Assembly (NCBI RefSeq): GCF_030269365.1
Contig: NZ_BSTF01000009.1
Span: 1 to 64,000, forward strand
Source of the DNA: Lentzea sp. NBRC 102530
GTDB taxonomy: Bacteria; Actinomycetota; Actinomycetes; Mycobacteriales; Pseudonocardiaceae
Direction of reading: 5' to 3'
DNA: 64,000 bases
Below, one piece after another: positions 52,154 through 60,540 of the stretch. Positions within the stretch are counted from its first letter, which is position 1. Every line of letters begins with the position of its first letter. The position numbers and the translations under genes were made by a program. The notes beneath the pieces are model-generated. The model made no database searches. It saw nothing but the letters and a program-made list of their open reading frames with translations, and was not told the DNA's origin.

Positions 52154-53430
52154 GCCCTGCCCCTGACCATGTCCGCGGCCAGCACGTGCTTGCACTTGCC
52201 GCGGCCGCCGCGGTACTCGGCCCACCACTGGCAGGTGCAGGCGTCGCCGTTGACGCGGTACGCACCGACGACGGCGGTGTCGCCGTCCCAGCTGACGGCG
52301 TTCTGCTCGACGAGCGCCTTCGCGTTGCGCAGCCTGGGGTTCATGGCCTGGACGTCGACGCCGCCGTACGGGAGTTCGCGGTGGAAGTACGAGGCCTCGG
52401 CGAGGTCGTAGCCGACCCGCCCGGACGTGCCGAGCTGGGCGAGCGCGTCCCTGACCCGCGCCGGGGTGAGCCCCGATCGGTCCGCGAGATCCGCGATGTC
52501 CACGCGGGGCTCGAAGTCGAGCAGGGCGCCGATGAGTTCGGCGTCGGTGTCGCTGTCCCCGGCGGCCAGGCCGTCGAGGACGGCGCCCTCCCCGGACAGA
52601 CCGCGGGTCACCTCGGGCGACAGCACCAGCGTCAGGCGTTGCGAACCGAGGTCGACCTCCCAGCCGCTCGCGACCGGTAAGCCGGCGGCGGGCGGACCGT
52701 AGAGCCGGACGGCCTTCGCGAAGCGCAGCAACGGGATCAGCGTCTCCAGCCGGTTCGGGCCCGCGAGGCACACGGCGTTCGCGGACGCGGTTCCGCTGAG
52801 CCGCAACGACTTCCCGGACGGCACCACCCACACCGCGGCCCGGCTCTTCGGCAACGTCTTGAGGAACCTCTGCGCGTCCATCGGCGAGAGCTCGGCGCGC
52901 AGGTCGAACTTCGACGTCAGCACCTGGGTCTCGGCGAACCCGCGCAGCCAGCGCGGCGGCAGCGGCACCTTCTTCTCCACCACCGCGCCGTCGAGCGTGC
53001 CGACCTCGACCTGGTCGGGGCCGACGGTGAGGTGCAGCGGGTCGCCCTTGGTGACGCGGGCGAGCGCGCGCCGCAGCGGCTCGTTGACGTCGACGTTCGT
53101 GGTACCGCGGTCGTGGACCTCGCCGTCGAGGGCGTCACCGAGGACGTCCAGGCGCGCGTACACCCCGCAGCAGCCGGAGAACGACTCGAACCGCAGCCGG
53201 TCGCCGTTGCACGTCACGACCGGATCGCGCAGGCGTTCGTTCGTCGGCTGGAAGTACCGGGTGCCCGCGACCTTCGCGATGGCGAGCAACGCCGTGGCGG
53301 CCTGCTGCGAGTCGCCGAGGAACCCGGTGAAGAACCGCGGGTTCGGTGCCCTGCCGCCGGAGGTCTGCAGGCCCAGAGCGCGGCGCTGCTCGTCCAGCCG
53401 GGAGTCGGCCACGTACGCGTACGAGTGCAT
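52150..53430 (-). CDS. SWIM zinc-finger protein
   Basis: A 426-aa protein. The C-terminal SWIM finger is Cys398-X-Cys400...Cys413-X-His415 (CTCQWWAEYRGGRGKCKH), a fold used for DNA or protein binding. A helix-turn-helix-like segment near 305-340 (DIADLADRSGLTPARVRDALAQLG) precedes it. The N-terminal two thirds is a large beta-rich region with GCCG near residue 85. It is the first gene of the SWIM-3xDUF6493-DUF6968 operon. The ATG is 6 bases from a TAGAGT -10-like box, so the mRNA is likely leaderless and starts beside a LexA-type box. Confidence 0.88.
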   Translation of the reverse strand: MHSYAYVADSRLDEQRRALGLQTSGGRAPNPRFFTGFLGDSQQAATALLAIAKVAGTRYFQPTNERLRDPVVTCNGDRLRFESFSGCCGVYARLDVLGDALDGEVHDRGTTNVDVNEPLRRALARVTKGDPLHLTVGPDQVEVGTLDGAVVEKKVPLPPRWLRGFAETQVLTSKFDLRAELSPMDAQRFLKTLPKSRAAVWVVPSGKSLRLSGTASANAVCLAGPNRLETLIPLLRFAKAVRLYGPPAAGLPVASGWEVDLGSQRLTLVLSPEVTRGLSGEGAVLDGLAAGDSDTDAELIGALLDFEPRVDIADLADRSGLTPARVRDALAQLGTSGRVGYDLAEASYFHRELPYGGVDVQAMNPRLRNAKALVEQNAVSWDGDTAVVGAYRVNGDACTCQWWAEYRGGRGKCKHVLAADMVRGRA

Positions 53431-53436
53431 TGCGCC

Positions 53437-53458
53437 ACTCTAGAGAACAGGTGTTCGA
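53437..53458 (-). promoter_or_regulatory. LexA-type SOS box next to the SWIM operon -10
   Basis: On the minus strand TCGAACACCTGTTCTC (53443-53458) matches the actinobacterial LexA core CGAAC-N4-GTTCG at 9 of 10 defined bases. It abuts TAGAGT (53437-53442), 6 bases from the SWIM start codon. LexA bound here would cover the promoter. The -35 region is weak. Confidence 0.65.
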
Positions 53459-53533
53459 GCGAGAGCCCGTTTGATCAACCCGGGCGGAATGTCGGTTGCG
53501 GGCCTCGCCGGGCAGGATCACACTTCGCGGCCG

Positions 53534-54955
53534 ATGACTGAACCCGTGGATTTCGACGTGATCATCGCGGGGTGCGGGCCGACCGGTGCCGTGCTCGCCG
53601 CCGAACTTCGACTGCACGACGTGCGGGTGCTCGTCGTGGAACGCGAGACCGCTCCCCCACCGTCGCTGGTGCGGGTGGTGAGCCTGCACGTGCGCAGCCT
53701 GGAGCTGATGGCGATGCGCGGGCTGCTCCCCCGGTTGCTCGCCCTGGGCCGGCGGCGCCCGGTCGGCGGGGTGTTCGCCGCGATCCCCACGCCCGCGCCT
53801 CCCGGCCTCGACTCGGCCTACCAGCTGGGGATGCCGCAGCCCGTGGTGGACGGCGTGCTCGAACAACACGCCGTCTCGCTCGGGGCGGAGGTGCGGCGCG
53901 GGTGCGCGGTGGTCGGGTTCGCCCAAGGCGACTCCGTCACCGTGGAACTGTCGGACGGTTCCTCGGTGCGGTCGCGGTACCTCGTCGGGTGCGACGGGGC
54001 GCGCAGCACGGTCCGGAAAGCGCTCGGTGTCGGGTTCGTCGGCGAGCCCTCGCGCAACGACACGTTGATGGGTGAGCTGGAAGTCGGGGTGCCGCACGAG
54101 GAGGTCGCCACCCGCACCGCCGAGATCCGCGCGACGATGCCGTGGTTCAGCGTGAGCCCGTTCGGCGAGACGTGTCGCGTGATCGTGCCGGCCGTCGGGG
54201 TCAGCGAGAACCGCGAGGCCACCGTGGACGACTTCAAGCAGGCGTTGCGGGCGATCGCGGGCACGGACTTCGGCGTGCACTCACCGCGCTGGCTGTCGCG
54301 GTTCGGGGACGCGACCCGGCTCGCCGAACGCTACCGGGACGGCCGGGTGCTGCTCGCGGGCGACGCGGCGCACATCCACCCGCCCGCCGGTGGCCAGGGC
54401 CTCAACCTCGGCGTGCAGGACGCGGTCAACCTCGGCTGGAAGCTCGCCGGGCTGCTCGCGGGCTGGGGGTCCGAGGCGTTGCTCGACACCTACGAGACCG
54501 AACGGCGGCCGGTCGCCGAGGACGTCCTGACCAACACGCGGGCCCAGGTGCTGCTGGCGTCCTCCGAACCGGGCGCGCGGGCGGTGCGCAGGCTGCTCAC
54601 CGAACTCATGGACCTCGACGCGGCGAACCGGTTCCTGATCGAGAAGATCACCGCGATCGGGATCCGGTACGACTTCGGCTCCGCCGCGGACCTGGTCGGG
54701 CGCCGGATGCCGGACGTCGCGCTGTCCGAGGGCACGTTGTACGACCGGCTGCGGCTCGGCCGCGGGACGTTGCTCGATCCGAGCGGGCAGCTGACCGTCA
54801 GCGGTTGGGCGGACCGGGTCGACGTCGTCACGGATTCCACTGTGGACGCTCCGGTGCTGCTGCGGCCGGACGGCTACGTCGCGTGGGCCGGCGACGGTCC
54901 GCTGGAGGCGTGTCTCGCCCGCTGGTTCGGCCCGTCAGAGGTAGCGGCGCAGTAG
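53534..54955 (+). CDS. Rox-like FAD-dependent aromatic monooxygenase
   Basis: A 473-aa flavoprotein, the size of rifampicin monooxygenase. FAD motifs are VIIAGCGPTGAVLAAELRLH, YLVGCDGARSTVRKALGV and LLAGDAAHIHPPAGGQGLNLGVQDAVNLGWKLAG. The C-terminal thioredoxin-like domain is short. Overall it resembles Rox/PheA-type hydroxylases that act on naphthoquinone or phenolic rings, so a role in antibiotic resistance is possible but unproven. ATG 53534 gives the normal N-terminus. It overlaps the convergent decarboxylase gene by 21 bases. Confidence 0.86.
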   Translation: MTEPVDFDVIIAGCGPTGAVLAAELRLHDVRVLVVERETAPPPSLVRVVSLHVRSLELMAMRGLLPRLLALGRRRPVGGVFAAIPTPAPPGLDSAYQLGMPQPVVDGVLEQHAVSLGAEVRRGCAVVGFAQGDSVTVELSDGSSVRSRYLVGCDGARSTVRKALGVGFVGEPSRNDTLMGELEVGVPHEEVATRTAEIRATMPWFSVSPFGETCRVIVPAVGVSENREATVDDFKQALRAIAGTDFGVHSPRWLSRFGDATRLAERYRDGRVLLAGDAAHIHPPAGGQGLNLGVQDAVNLGWKLAGLLAGWGSEALLDTYETERRPVAEDVLTNTRAQVLLASSEPGARAVRRLLTELMDLDAANRFLIEKITAIGIRYDFGSAADLVGRRMPDVALSEGTLYDRLRLGRGTLLDPSGQLTVSGWADRVDVVTDSTVDAPVLLRPDGYVAWAGDGPLEACLARWFGPSEVAAQ

Positions 54956-56245
54956 GTCCTCCTCGGTCTCGCGGCGCACGATCGGGCGGGCCGTGCCGTC
55001 GTGGACCGCGACGACGGGCGGGCGGCACACCTGGTTGTAGTTGGAGGCCAGGGCGTGGTGGTAGGCGCCGGTGACGGGGACGGCGAGCAGGTCGCCGGCG
55101 TGGACGTCGTGCGGGAGCAGGACGTTCTCGGCGAGCACGTCCCCCGCCTCGCAGTGCCTGCCGACCACCGTCACCGGCGCGGGCCTGCCGCCGCGGCCGA
55201 TCAACCGGACCGCGTACTTCGCGCCGTACAGGGCGGGGCGCGGGTTGTCGCTCATGCCGCCGTCGACGGCCACGAACGTCCTGGTCGAGCGCTTCACCGC
55301 GCACACCCGGTAGAGCGTCACACCGGCGTTCGCGACGATCGACCGGCCGGGCTCGACGAGCAGCCGCGGCGGTGGCACGCGGTGCACGGCGCACTCGTAG
55401 TTGAGGGCGCCGATGATCCGGTGCGCGAACCCGGCGAGGTCGAAGCCGGTCTCGCCGGGCAGGTACGGCGCGCAGAAGCCGCCGCCGAGGTCGAGCTGCT
55501 CGATCCGGGTGCCGCAGGAGGCGATCAGGCCGACCATCCGGCGCACGGCCTCCTCGTAGCTGGCCACGTGCCGGACCTGCGAGCCGATGTGGCAGTGCAG
55601 GCCGACGAGCCGGAGCGAAGGCTGTTCGACGACCTTGAGGATCGCCTCCAGCGCGGCGCCGGACGCCAGCGAGAAACCGAACTTCTGGTCCTCGACGCCG
55701 GTCGCGATCTTGGCGTGGGTGTGCGCGTCGACGCCGGGCGTCACCCGGACCACGACCTCCTGGCCGTGCGTGGCCAGCGCGCCGAGCTGGGCGATCTCGT
55801 CCAGCGAGTCGACGACGATCCGGCTGACCCCGTGCTCCAGTGCGGCCTTCAGGTCCTCGGCCGTCTTCACGTTGCCGTGCATGATGATCCGGCTCGGCGC
55901 GAAGCCCGCCTTGCGGGCCAGCGCGAGTTCCCCCGCCGAGGAGACGTCGAGAGACAGGCCCTCCTGGTGCATCCACCGGTAGACCTCGGGGCAGGGCAAC
56001 GACTTGCCCGCGAACACGACCTCGGCGTCCGGCAGCGCGGTGGTGAATGCGCGGGCCCTGGCGCGGACGGTCGTCTCGTCGAGGATCTGGCACGGGGTGC
56101 CGAAGCGGGCCGCGAGCTGCGTGGCCGGGAGTCCACCGATGACGAGGTCCTGACCGTTCAGACTGGTGCCGTCCGGCCAGAGACCCTCTTCCAGCACCGG
56201 TTCGGTGGAGCATCCGATGCTGGGCAACAACTCGGCGAGTGTCAT
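54935..56245 (-). CDS. lysA: diaminopimelate-decarboxylase-type PLP enzyme
   Basis: A 436-aa fold-III PLP decarboxylase. PLP-Lys is in FAGKSLPCPEVYRW. Phosphate-binding and catalytic blocks are HCHIGSQV, LDLGGGFCAPY, EPGRSIVANAG, GRHCEAGDVL and ASNYNQVCRPP. The CEAGD and SNYN motifs point to meso-DAP decarboxylase (last lysine step) rather than ornithine/arginine decarboxylase. Actinomycetes usually keep lysA with argS and threonine genes, so this could be a second copy with a special role. ATG 56245. Confidence 0.82.
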   Translation of the reverse strand: MTLAELLPSIGCSTEPVLEEGLWPDGTSLNGQDLVIGGLPATQLAARFGTPCQILDETTVRARARAFTTALPDAEVVFAGKSLPCPEVYRWMHQEGLSLDVSSAGELALARKAGFAPSRIIMHGNVKTAEDLKAALEHGVSRIVVDSLDEIAQLGALATHGQEVVVRVTPGVDAHTHAKIATGVEDQKFGFSLASGAALEAILKVVEQPSLRLVGLHCHIGSQVRHVASYEEAVRRMVGLIASCGTRIEQLDLGGGFCAPYLPGETGFDLAGFAHRIIGALNYECAVHRVPPPRLLVEPGRSIVANAGVTLYRVCAVKRSTRTFVAVDGGMSDNPRPALYGAKYAVRLIGRGGRPAPVTVVGRHCEAGDVLAENVLLPHDVHAGDLLAVPVTGAYHHALASNYNQVCRPPVVAVHDGTARPIVRRETEEDLLRRYL

Positions 56246-56554
56246 GCGTTCAGCACACGCCCGGCGCCCTCCCGTGCCCAGGTCCCGGACGGGACCCTGA
56301 CACGGGCGGGCTCCGCTTTGACGCGATCCTGACGGCGCCGGTGGCGGGTGCCACAGTGGTTTCCAGTGCTCGCGACAGCCCATCGGCGTGCGCGGTGCCT
56401 CCACGGAGACCTTCGCGATGTCTGCGGGAACCCTCTTCCGGTCTGCCGGGCCCCGGTGGCGGCCCCGGCTGACGACGGCGTGCCTCGGTGGGACCGGCTT
56501 GGACGAGGAGTCGCTCTCACGCCCCGCTCGTCCACTCTGTGGCATCGTGCGGAG
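56246..56554. promoter_or_regulatory. divergent intergenic region with nested inverted repeat
   Basis: 309 bases between lysA and the kinase gene. Positions 56271-56306 form a nested hairpin: CCCGTG/CACGGG outside, a 4x4 internal loop, and GGTCCCG/CGGGACC inside (56281-56296). It lies in the lysA leader or promoter, 26 bases from its ATG. I see no lysine riboswitch pattern, no T-box and no gene. The plus-strand half probably carries the kinase promoter. Confidence 0.4.
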
Positions 56555-57184
56555 GTGGACGAAGTAGCTGATCTGTTGCCGCAACGGGGCCTGGTCGCGG
56601 TCGACGGCGTAGACGGGGCGGGCAAGACGACGTACTGCGACGCGCTGGCCCGCGTGCTGCGGGCGCGCGGCCGTGAGGTGGTGCGGGCGTCGGTGGACGA
56701 CTTCCACCATCCGCAGGCGATCCGGTGGCGACGCGGGCGGACGTCGCCTGAGGGGTTCTTCCTGGACAGCTTCGACTACGAGCGGTTCACGGCGCGACTG
56801 CTGGTGCCGTTCGCACAGGGGCGGCCGTTCCAGCGGGCGAGCCACGACCTGGCGTCCGACGAGTACGTGGAGGCGCCGTTCGAAGAGGCACCGGACGCGC
56901 TCCTGCTGGTGGACGGGATCTTCCTGCACCGCGACGAGGTCGTGCACCACTGGGACTACTCGATCTTCCTGGACGTGGAGTTCGCCGTGTCCGTGGGGCG
57001 GATGGCCGGGCGCGACGGGAGCCCTCCCGATCCGGACGACCCGCGCAACCGCCGGTACGTCGAGGGGCAGCGCCTCTACTTCGCCACGTGCGAACCGCGG
57101 AAGCGGGCGAGCCTCGTGCTCGACCACAACACCCCCAAAACGTTACCTAGCGTGATAACGCCAGGTCGACTCGCGACGACGTAA
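56555..57184 (+). CDS. uridine-kinase-like P-loop protein
   Basis: A 209-aa kinase-like protein. Walker A is GVDGAGKTTYCDAL, the lid/substrate segment is ASVDDFHHPQAIRWRRGRTSPEG, then LLVDGIFLHRDEVVHHWDYSIFLDV. It parallels the kinase half of the fusion protein at 16259-17263 (DGFHHPRAVRHRLGR) but has no GGCT domain. The nucleoside or other substrate is unverified. The GTG at 56555 is chosen because upstream in-frame sequence is low-complexity; the start remains uncertain. Confidence 0.8.
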   Translation: MDEVADLLPQRGLVAVDGVDGAGKTTYCDALARVLRARGREVVRASVDDFHHPQAIRWRRGRTSPEGFFLDSFDYERFTARLLVPFAQGRPFQRASHDLASDEYVEAPFEEAPDALLLVDGIFLHRDEVVHHWDYSIFLDVEFAVSVGRMAGRDGSPPDPDDPRNRRYVEGQRLYFATCEPRKRASLVLDHNTPKTLPSVITPGRLATT

Positions 57185-57222
57185 GAGCCACAGCGTCCGA
57201 ACGGCGTAACGAGGAGGCCGTC

Positions 57223-57927
57223 ATGGCGACCACGTTCTGGGCTTGGATCGTCTCCGCTCTCGTCATCGTGCTGCTCGCGGTGGTGGTCCCCAGCCGTCTC
57301 GGCACGCAGAACGTGCTGCGGGACGCGCGCGGCCGCTACAGCCTGTCGCGCGTGCAGGTGATGGTGTGGACGGTCGTGCTGCTCTCGCTGATCAGCGGCA
57401 TGGCGTACGGCAGGTTCGCGGCGGGGCAGGTCGACGTCGCCGGGTTCGTGATCCCGCAGCAGGCCCTGTGGCTGCTCGGCGTCTCGCTCGGGTCCGGCGT
57501 GGTGGCCGCCGCGATCAAGGTCGCGAAGAGCACGAGCAGGCCCGACTCGGTGGCCGCCTACCCGCTCGGCCAGGAGACCGGCCGGTTCTGGGAGATGCTG
57601 ACCGTCGAGGAGGGCGCGTCGGCGGGCAGGTCCGTCGACCTCACCAAGTTCCAGAACTTCGTGATCACCGTGCTGCTGGTGCTGCTCTACGTCGCGCAGG
57701 CGGTCTCGGCGTTCAAGGCCGTGGACGACCCCGCCGGCATCGCGGGGATGCCGGTGTTCTCCGACGCGTTGCTGGTGCTGCTCGCGGTGAGCCACGCCGG
57801 GTACCTGCTGGGCAAGATCCCGTCACCCGCGGGCACCCCGGAGGGCGGCACGATGAGCGCGCGGCTCGCCGCCGTCGCATCGGAAACCGATGTGGCGAAG
57901 GCGATCCCGGAGGCGCGACCCGCGTGA
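57223..57927 (+). CDS. integral membrane protein of unknown function
   Basis: A 234-aa protein with helices at about 4-25, 45-63, 75-96, 143-163 and 172-192, and a soluble stretch (about 100-140, SVAAYPLGQETGRFWEMLTVEEG) between helices 3 and 4. Its cytosolic tail is polar. I do not recognise a family with certainty. The ATG has a perfect GAGGAGG 5 bases upstream. It is followed by the TPR gene 13 bases downstream, so the two may be co-expressed. Confidence 0.7.
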   Translation: MATTFWAWIVSALVIVLLAVVVPSRLGTQNVLRDARGRYSLSRVQVMVWTVVLLSLISGMAYGRFAAGQVDVAGFVIPQQALWLLGVSLGSGVVAAAIKVAKSTSRPDSVAAYPLGQETGRFWEMLTVEEGASAGRSVDLTKFQNFVITVLLVLLYVAQAVSAFKAVDDPAGIAGMPVFSDALLVLLAVSHAGYLLGKIPSPAGTPEGGTMSARLAAVASETDVAKAIPEARPA

Positions 57928-57940
57928 TATCAACTCGCGG

Positions 57941-59464
57941 GTGATCAATCCCGTGACGCGCGGCGAGACGTGGCACCGGCCCGCCAGGACCGGCTACCCG
58001 GACCCGGTGAAGATGCTGGGGTACGTGTGGCCGGTCGTGGAGGACCTGCGCGCCACTCCCCGTGCGGAGTGGCCCTCGCCGGACGCCCTGGCGGAGGCCC
58101 TTGCCGAGCAGGCCGAGTACTTCGAAGAGGCGGGCTGGGACGACTTCGCGTTGCGCACCCACCTCGAGGTGCTGGAGTTCCGCCGCGAGTCCGGGGACGC
58201 CGGGAAGCTGCGCGAGGTGCTGACCCCGTTGCGCGCCAACCTGATGCGGCAGCAGCGCTACGAGGAGGCGTTGCCGGTCGCGGTCGAGGAGCTGGAGGTC
58301 GCCTGGCAGGTGGCGGTGCCGGGTGACTACAGCACCGAACGCGCGAACGTGGCCCGCTACTGGGTGACCGACCTGCTGGGCAAGCTCGGCCGGCACGAGG
58401 AGGCAGCGCGCAACGCCGCGGCGGCCATCGAGGAACTGCGCGACCAGGGCCCGATCGAGCACGCCTCCCCGCCCGGTTACCGGCTCGCGCACGCCCACAG
58501 CGAGCACGCGGACCGGCTGGAGGTGCTCGGCGAGTTCGAGCGGGCGGCGGACGCGCGCGCCGAGTCGGTGACGATCTGGCGGCTGCACGCGGCCGACTCA
58601 CCGCTGAACTGCTACCTGGAGCTGGAGGAGCTGAGCCGTCTCCAGCTGCGCCTCGGGAGGTTCGAGGAGTCGCGTGCGACCGCCGTGGAGTCGGTGGAGG
58701 TCCTGCGCCGGGGGGCGGAGGGCGACGACTGGCACCTGAAGACCCTGCACGCCGGCGCGGTGCACAACCACGGCAACCGCCTGCACGCCTTGGGGTTGGA
58801 CGAGGAGGCGGTCGCGGCGGCCCAGGACGCGGTCACCTGCTACCGCACGCTCGCCGCGCAGGCCGAACGCCGGGCGGTGGCGATGAAGATGGAACTGCAC
58901 GTGTCGCTCGCGCTCGTCAGCCTCGGCAGCCGCCTGCACGACGTCCGCCGGCTGGACGAGGCACTCGCCGCCAGCGACGAGGCCCTGGAGATCGCCTCGC
59001 GCTACGACGACCGCGAACTCGGTCGCAAGGAACTCGCGCGGGCGTGGCACAACAGAGCGAGTCTCCTGCTCAGCTTCGGGTCCTGGCCGGACGCCGTGGA
59101 GGCGGCCGCGAAGGGCGTAGAGCTGTACCAGCGGACCGAGGACAAAGCCATGGCGCGCAACACCTTCGCGCTGGCGTCGGCCCGGTGCGGCGCGCTCGAC
59201 GAGGCGTTGGAGGCGTCGCTGAGCTCGGTCGCGGACTACCGGGAGTGGGCCGCGCGCGACCCGTACACGTACACCCGGCTGCTCGCCGACGCGCTGACCG
59301 ACCACGCGATCATCCGGTCGCTGCGGTCCGAGCGCGCCGAAGCCGAGGGGGCGATCGGCGAATCCCTGGTGCTGCACCAGGAACTCGCCGCCGCCCACCC
59401 CGGCCGTTGTCAGCGGGAACTGGACCGTGCCCGCTCAGTCGCGGATCACTTGCCGGCGCGGTAG
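57941..59464 (+). CDS. tetratricopeptide-repeat protein
   Basis: A 507-aa cytosolic protein made of about eight TPR-like helix pairs (RYEEALPVAVEELEVAW, RHEEAARNAAAAIEEL, RFEESRATAVESVEVLR, WPDAVEAAAKGVELYQR). It is a scaffold-type solenoid with no enzyme domain. The start is uncertain: GTG 57941 or 57953, neither with a clear ribosome-binding site. It follows the membrane-protein gene and overlaps the convergent protease gene by 19 bases. Confidence 0.75.
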   Translation: MINPVTRGETWHRPARTGYPDPVKMLGYVWPVVEDLRATPRAEWPSPDALAEALAEQAEYFEEAGWDDFALRTHLEVLEFRRESGDAGKLREVLTPLRANLMRQQRYEEALPVAVEELEVAWQVAVPGDYSTERANVARYWVTDLLGKLGRHEEAARNAAAAIEELRDQGPIEHASPPGYRLAHAHSEHADRLEVLGEFERAADARAESVTIWRLHAADSPLNCYLELEELSRLQLRLGRFEESRATAVESVEVLRRGAEGDDWHLKTLHAGAVHNHGNRLHALGLDEEAVAAAQDAVTCYRTLAAQAERRAVAMKMELHVSLALVSLGSRLHDVRRLDEALAASDEALEIASRYDDRELGRKELARAWHNRASLLLSFGSWPDAVEAAAKGVELYQRTEDKAMARNTFALASARCGALDEALEASLSSVADYREWAARDPYTYTRLLADALTDHAIIRSLRSERAEAEGAIGESLVLHQELAAAHPGRCQRELDRARSVADHLPAR

Positions 59465-60408
59465 GCCGTCCAGGCGCTCTGCATCCGGGTGTTCTGGCCC
59501 GGCGTGAACTGGTTGTAGCAATCGTCGTACGAGTAGTCCATGTAGTTGTGGATCGGGTCGAGACCCGTGCGCGAGCACGAGTCGCGGCCCTCCGGGCAGC
59601 CCGAGGTGGAGCTGGTCTGCGCCGGGGTGTCGGCGACCTCGTCGTTGGTCGCGGTGCAGCCGCCCTGGAAGGTGTGCCAGAGGCCCATCCAGTGGCCGAC
59701 CTCGTGCGTGACCGTCTTGCCGAGGTTGAAGTTCACCTCGGAGCCGCCGGGGACGGTGGCGTAGTCGACGACGACGCCGTCCATCTTCGGGTCGCCCCTG
59801 TACCAGGACGGGAAGGTGGCGAAGCCGAAGCCGTCGATGTCGGTGAACCAGACGTTGAGCGTCGCGGCCGTGCCGACGCGGGTCTGGGTCTTCATCTGGC
59901 GCTCGGTGCCGGCGTTGTCCGCGCCGCCGTTGAACCAGGTGTTGTTGGTGTAGCGCTTGGTCTGCTGGGTCACGAACGTGAAGCCGGTCTTCGCCGCGAC
60001 GCTCGACTCGGCGCCCGCGAACCCGTCGTTCAGGACCTTGAGCTGCTTCGCGATGGTGGCGTCGGAGATCGCGCCCTTGCCCGCCGTCGTGGTGACGACG
60101 TGCCAGACGACGTTGATCGTGCCGCCCGCGGCCAGTGCGGCGACACCGCCGCGCTGGTTGGCCTCCACGACCTTCGCGCGCAGGTCGGCGTTCATCTGCG
60201 CGGCCTGGGCGTCGGAGATCTCGTTGCGGTCGTGGCCCGAGCTGCCGGGCCTGCCGCGCGCCGCCGAGTGCTCGTCGGCGTGGGTGTCGGCGCATTCGAC
60301 GGAGCCGACGGCGGTCGCGGCGGGCGAACCGCCGAGCAGGGTGATCGCGCCGGCCGCGAGCAGACCGGCGGCGAACGCCGGCAGCACGCGCTTTCTCTTG
60401 AGAGACAT
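59446..60408 (-). CDS. secreted M43 (pappalysin-type) zinc metalloprotease
   Basis: A 320-aa exoprotease. Signal peptide about 1-33 (ending GGSPAATA) is followed by a propeptide of about 60 residues. The extended zinc motif is HEVGHWMGLWH (235-245, catalytic Glu236). The Met-turn is NYMDYSYDDC. Cys residues in QGGCT, GCPEGRDSC and DDCYN probably pair outside the cell. ATG 60408 follows GGAGGAAAG. Confidence 0.9.
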   Translation of the reverse strand: MSLKRKRVLPAFAAGLLAAGAITLLGGSPAATAVGSVECADTHADEHSAARGRPGSSGHDRNEISDAQAAQMNADLRAKVVEANQRGGVAALAAGGTINVVWHVVTTTAGKGAISDATIAKQLKVLNDGFAGAESSVAAKTGFTFVTQQTKRYTNNTWFNGGADNAGTERQMKTQTRVGTAATLNVWFTDIDGFGFATFPSWYRGDPKMDGVVVDYATVPGGSEVNFNLGKTVTHEVGHWMGLWHTFQGGCTATNDEVADTPAQTSSTSGCPEGRDSCSRTGLDPIHNYMDYSYDDCYNQFTPGQNTRMQSAWTAYRAGK

Positions 60409-60476
60409 TGGACTTTCCTCCATGCAGGGTGGAGGAATAGTGACTCACGCATGGGTCCTTTGTGGATCTTGACGTT

Positions 60477-60540
60477 TTCACACAGTACGAACGGCGTGGG
60501 CCGGAAGGTTCACACCGTACGAACGGCGTGGGCCGGAAGG
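60477..60540. repeat. 32-base exact tandem duplication at a gene end
   Basis: Positions 60477-60508 and 60509-60540 are adjacent copies of a 32-base unit, each starting TTCACAC and ending GGGCCGGAAGG, with one mismatch (A/C at the eighth base). Copy 2 encodes the last residues and stop of the glycosylase-like gene. Copy 1 repeats them, stop included, beyond the gene. Confidence 0.9.

Noticed and set aside
49898..52411. 837-aa open frame antisense to DUF6493 copy 1
   Set aside because: Same kind of shadow coding; the minus-strand frame has paralogues with conserved motifs.
44803..53430. SWIM-DUF6493 operon as a complete MoxR/vWA ternary system
   Set aside because: No AAA+ ATPase or von Willebrand A gene in the window, so that assignment cannot be supported.
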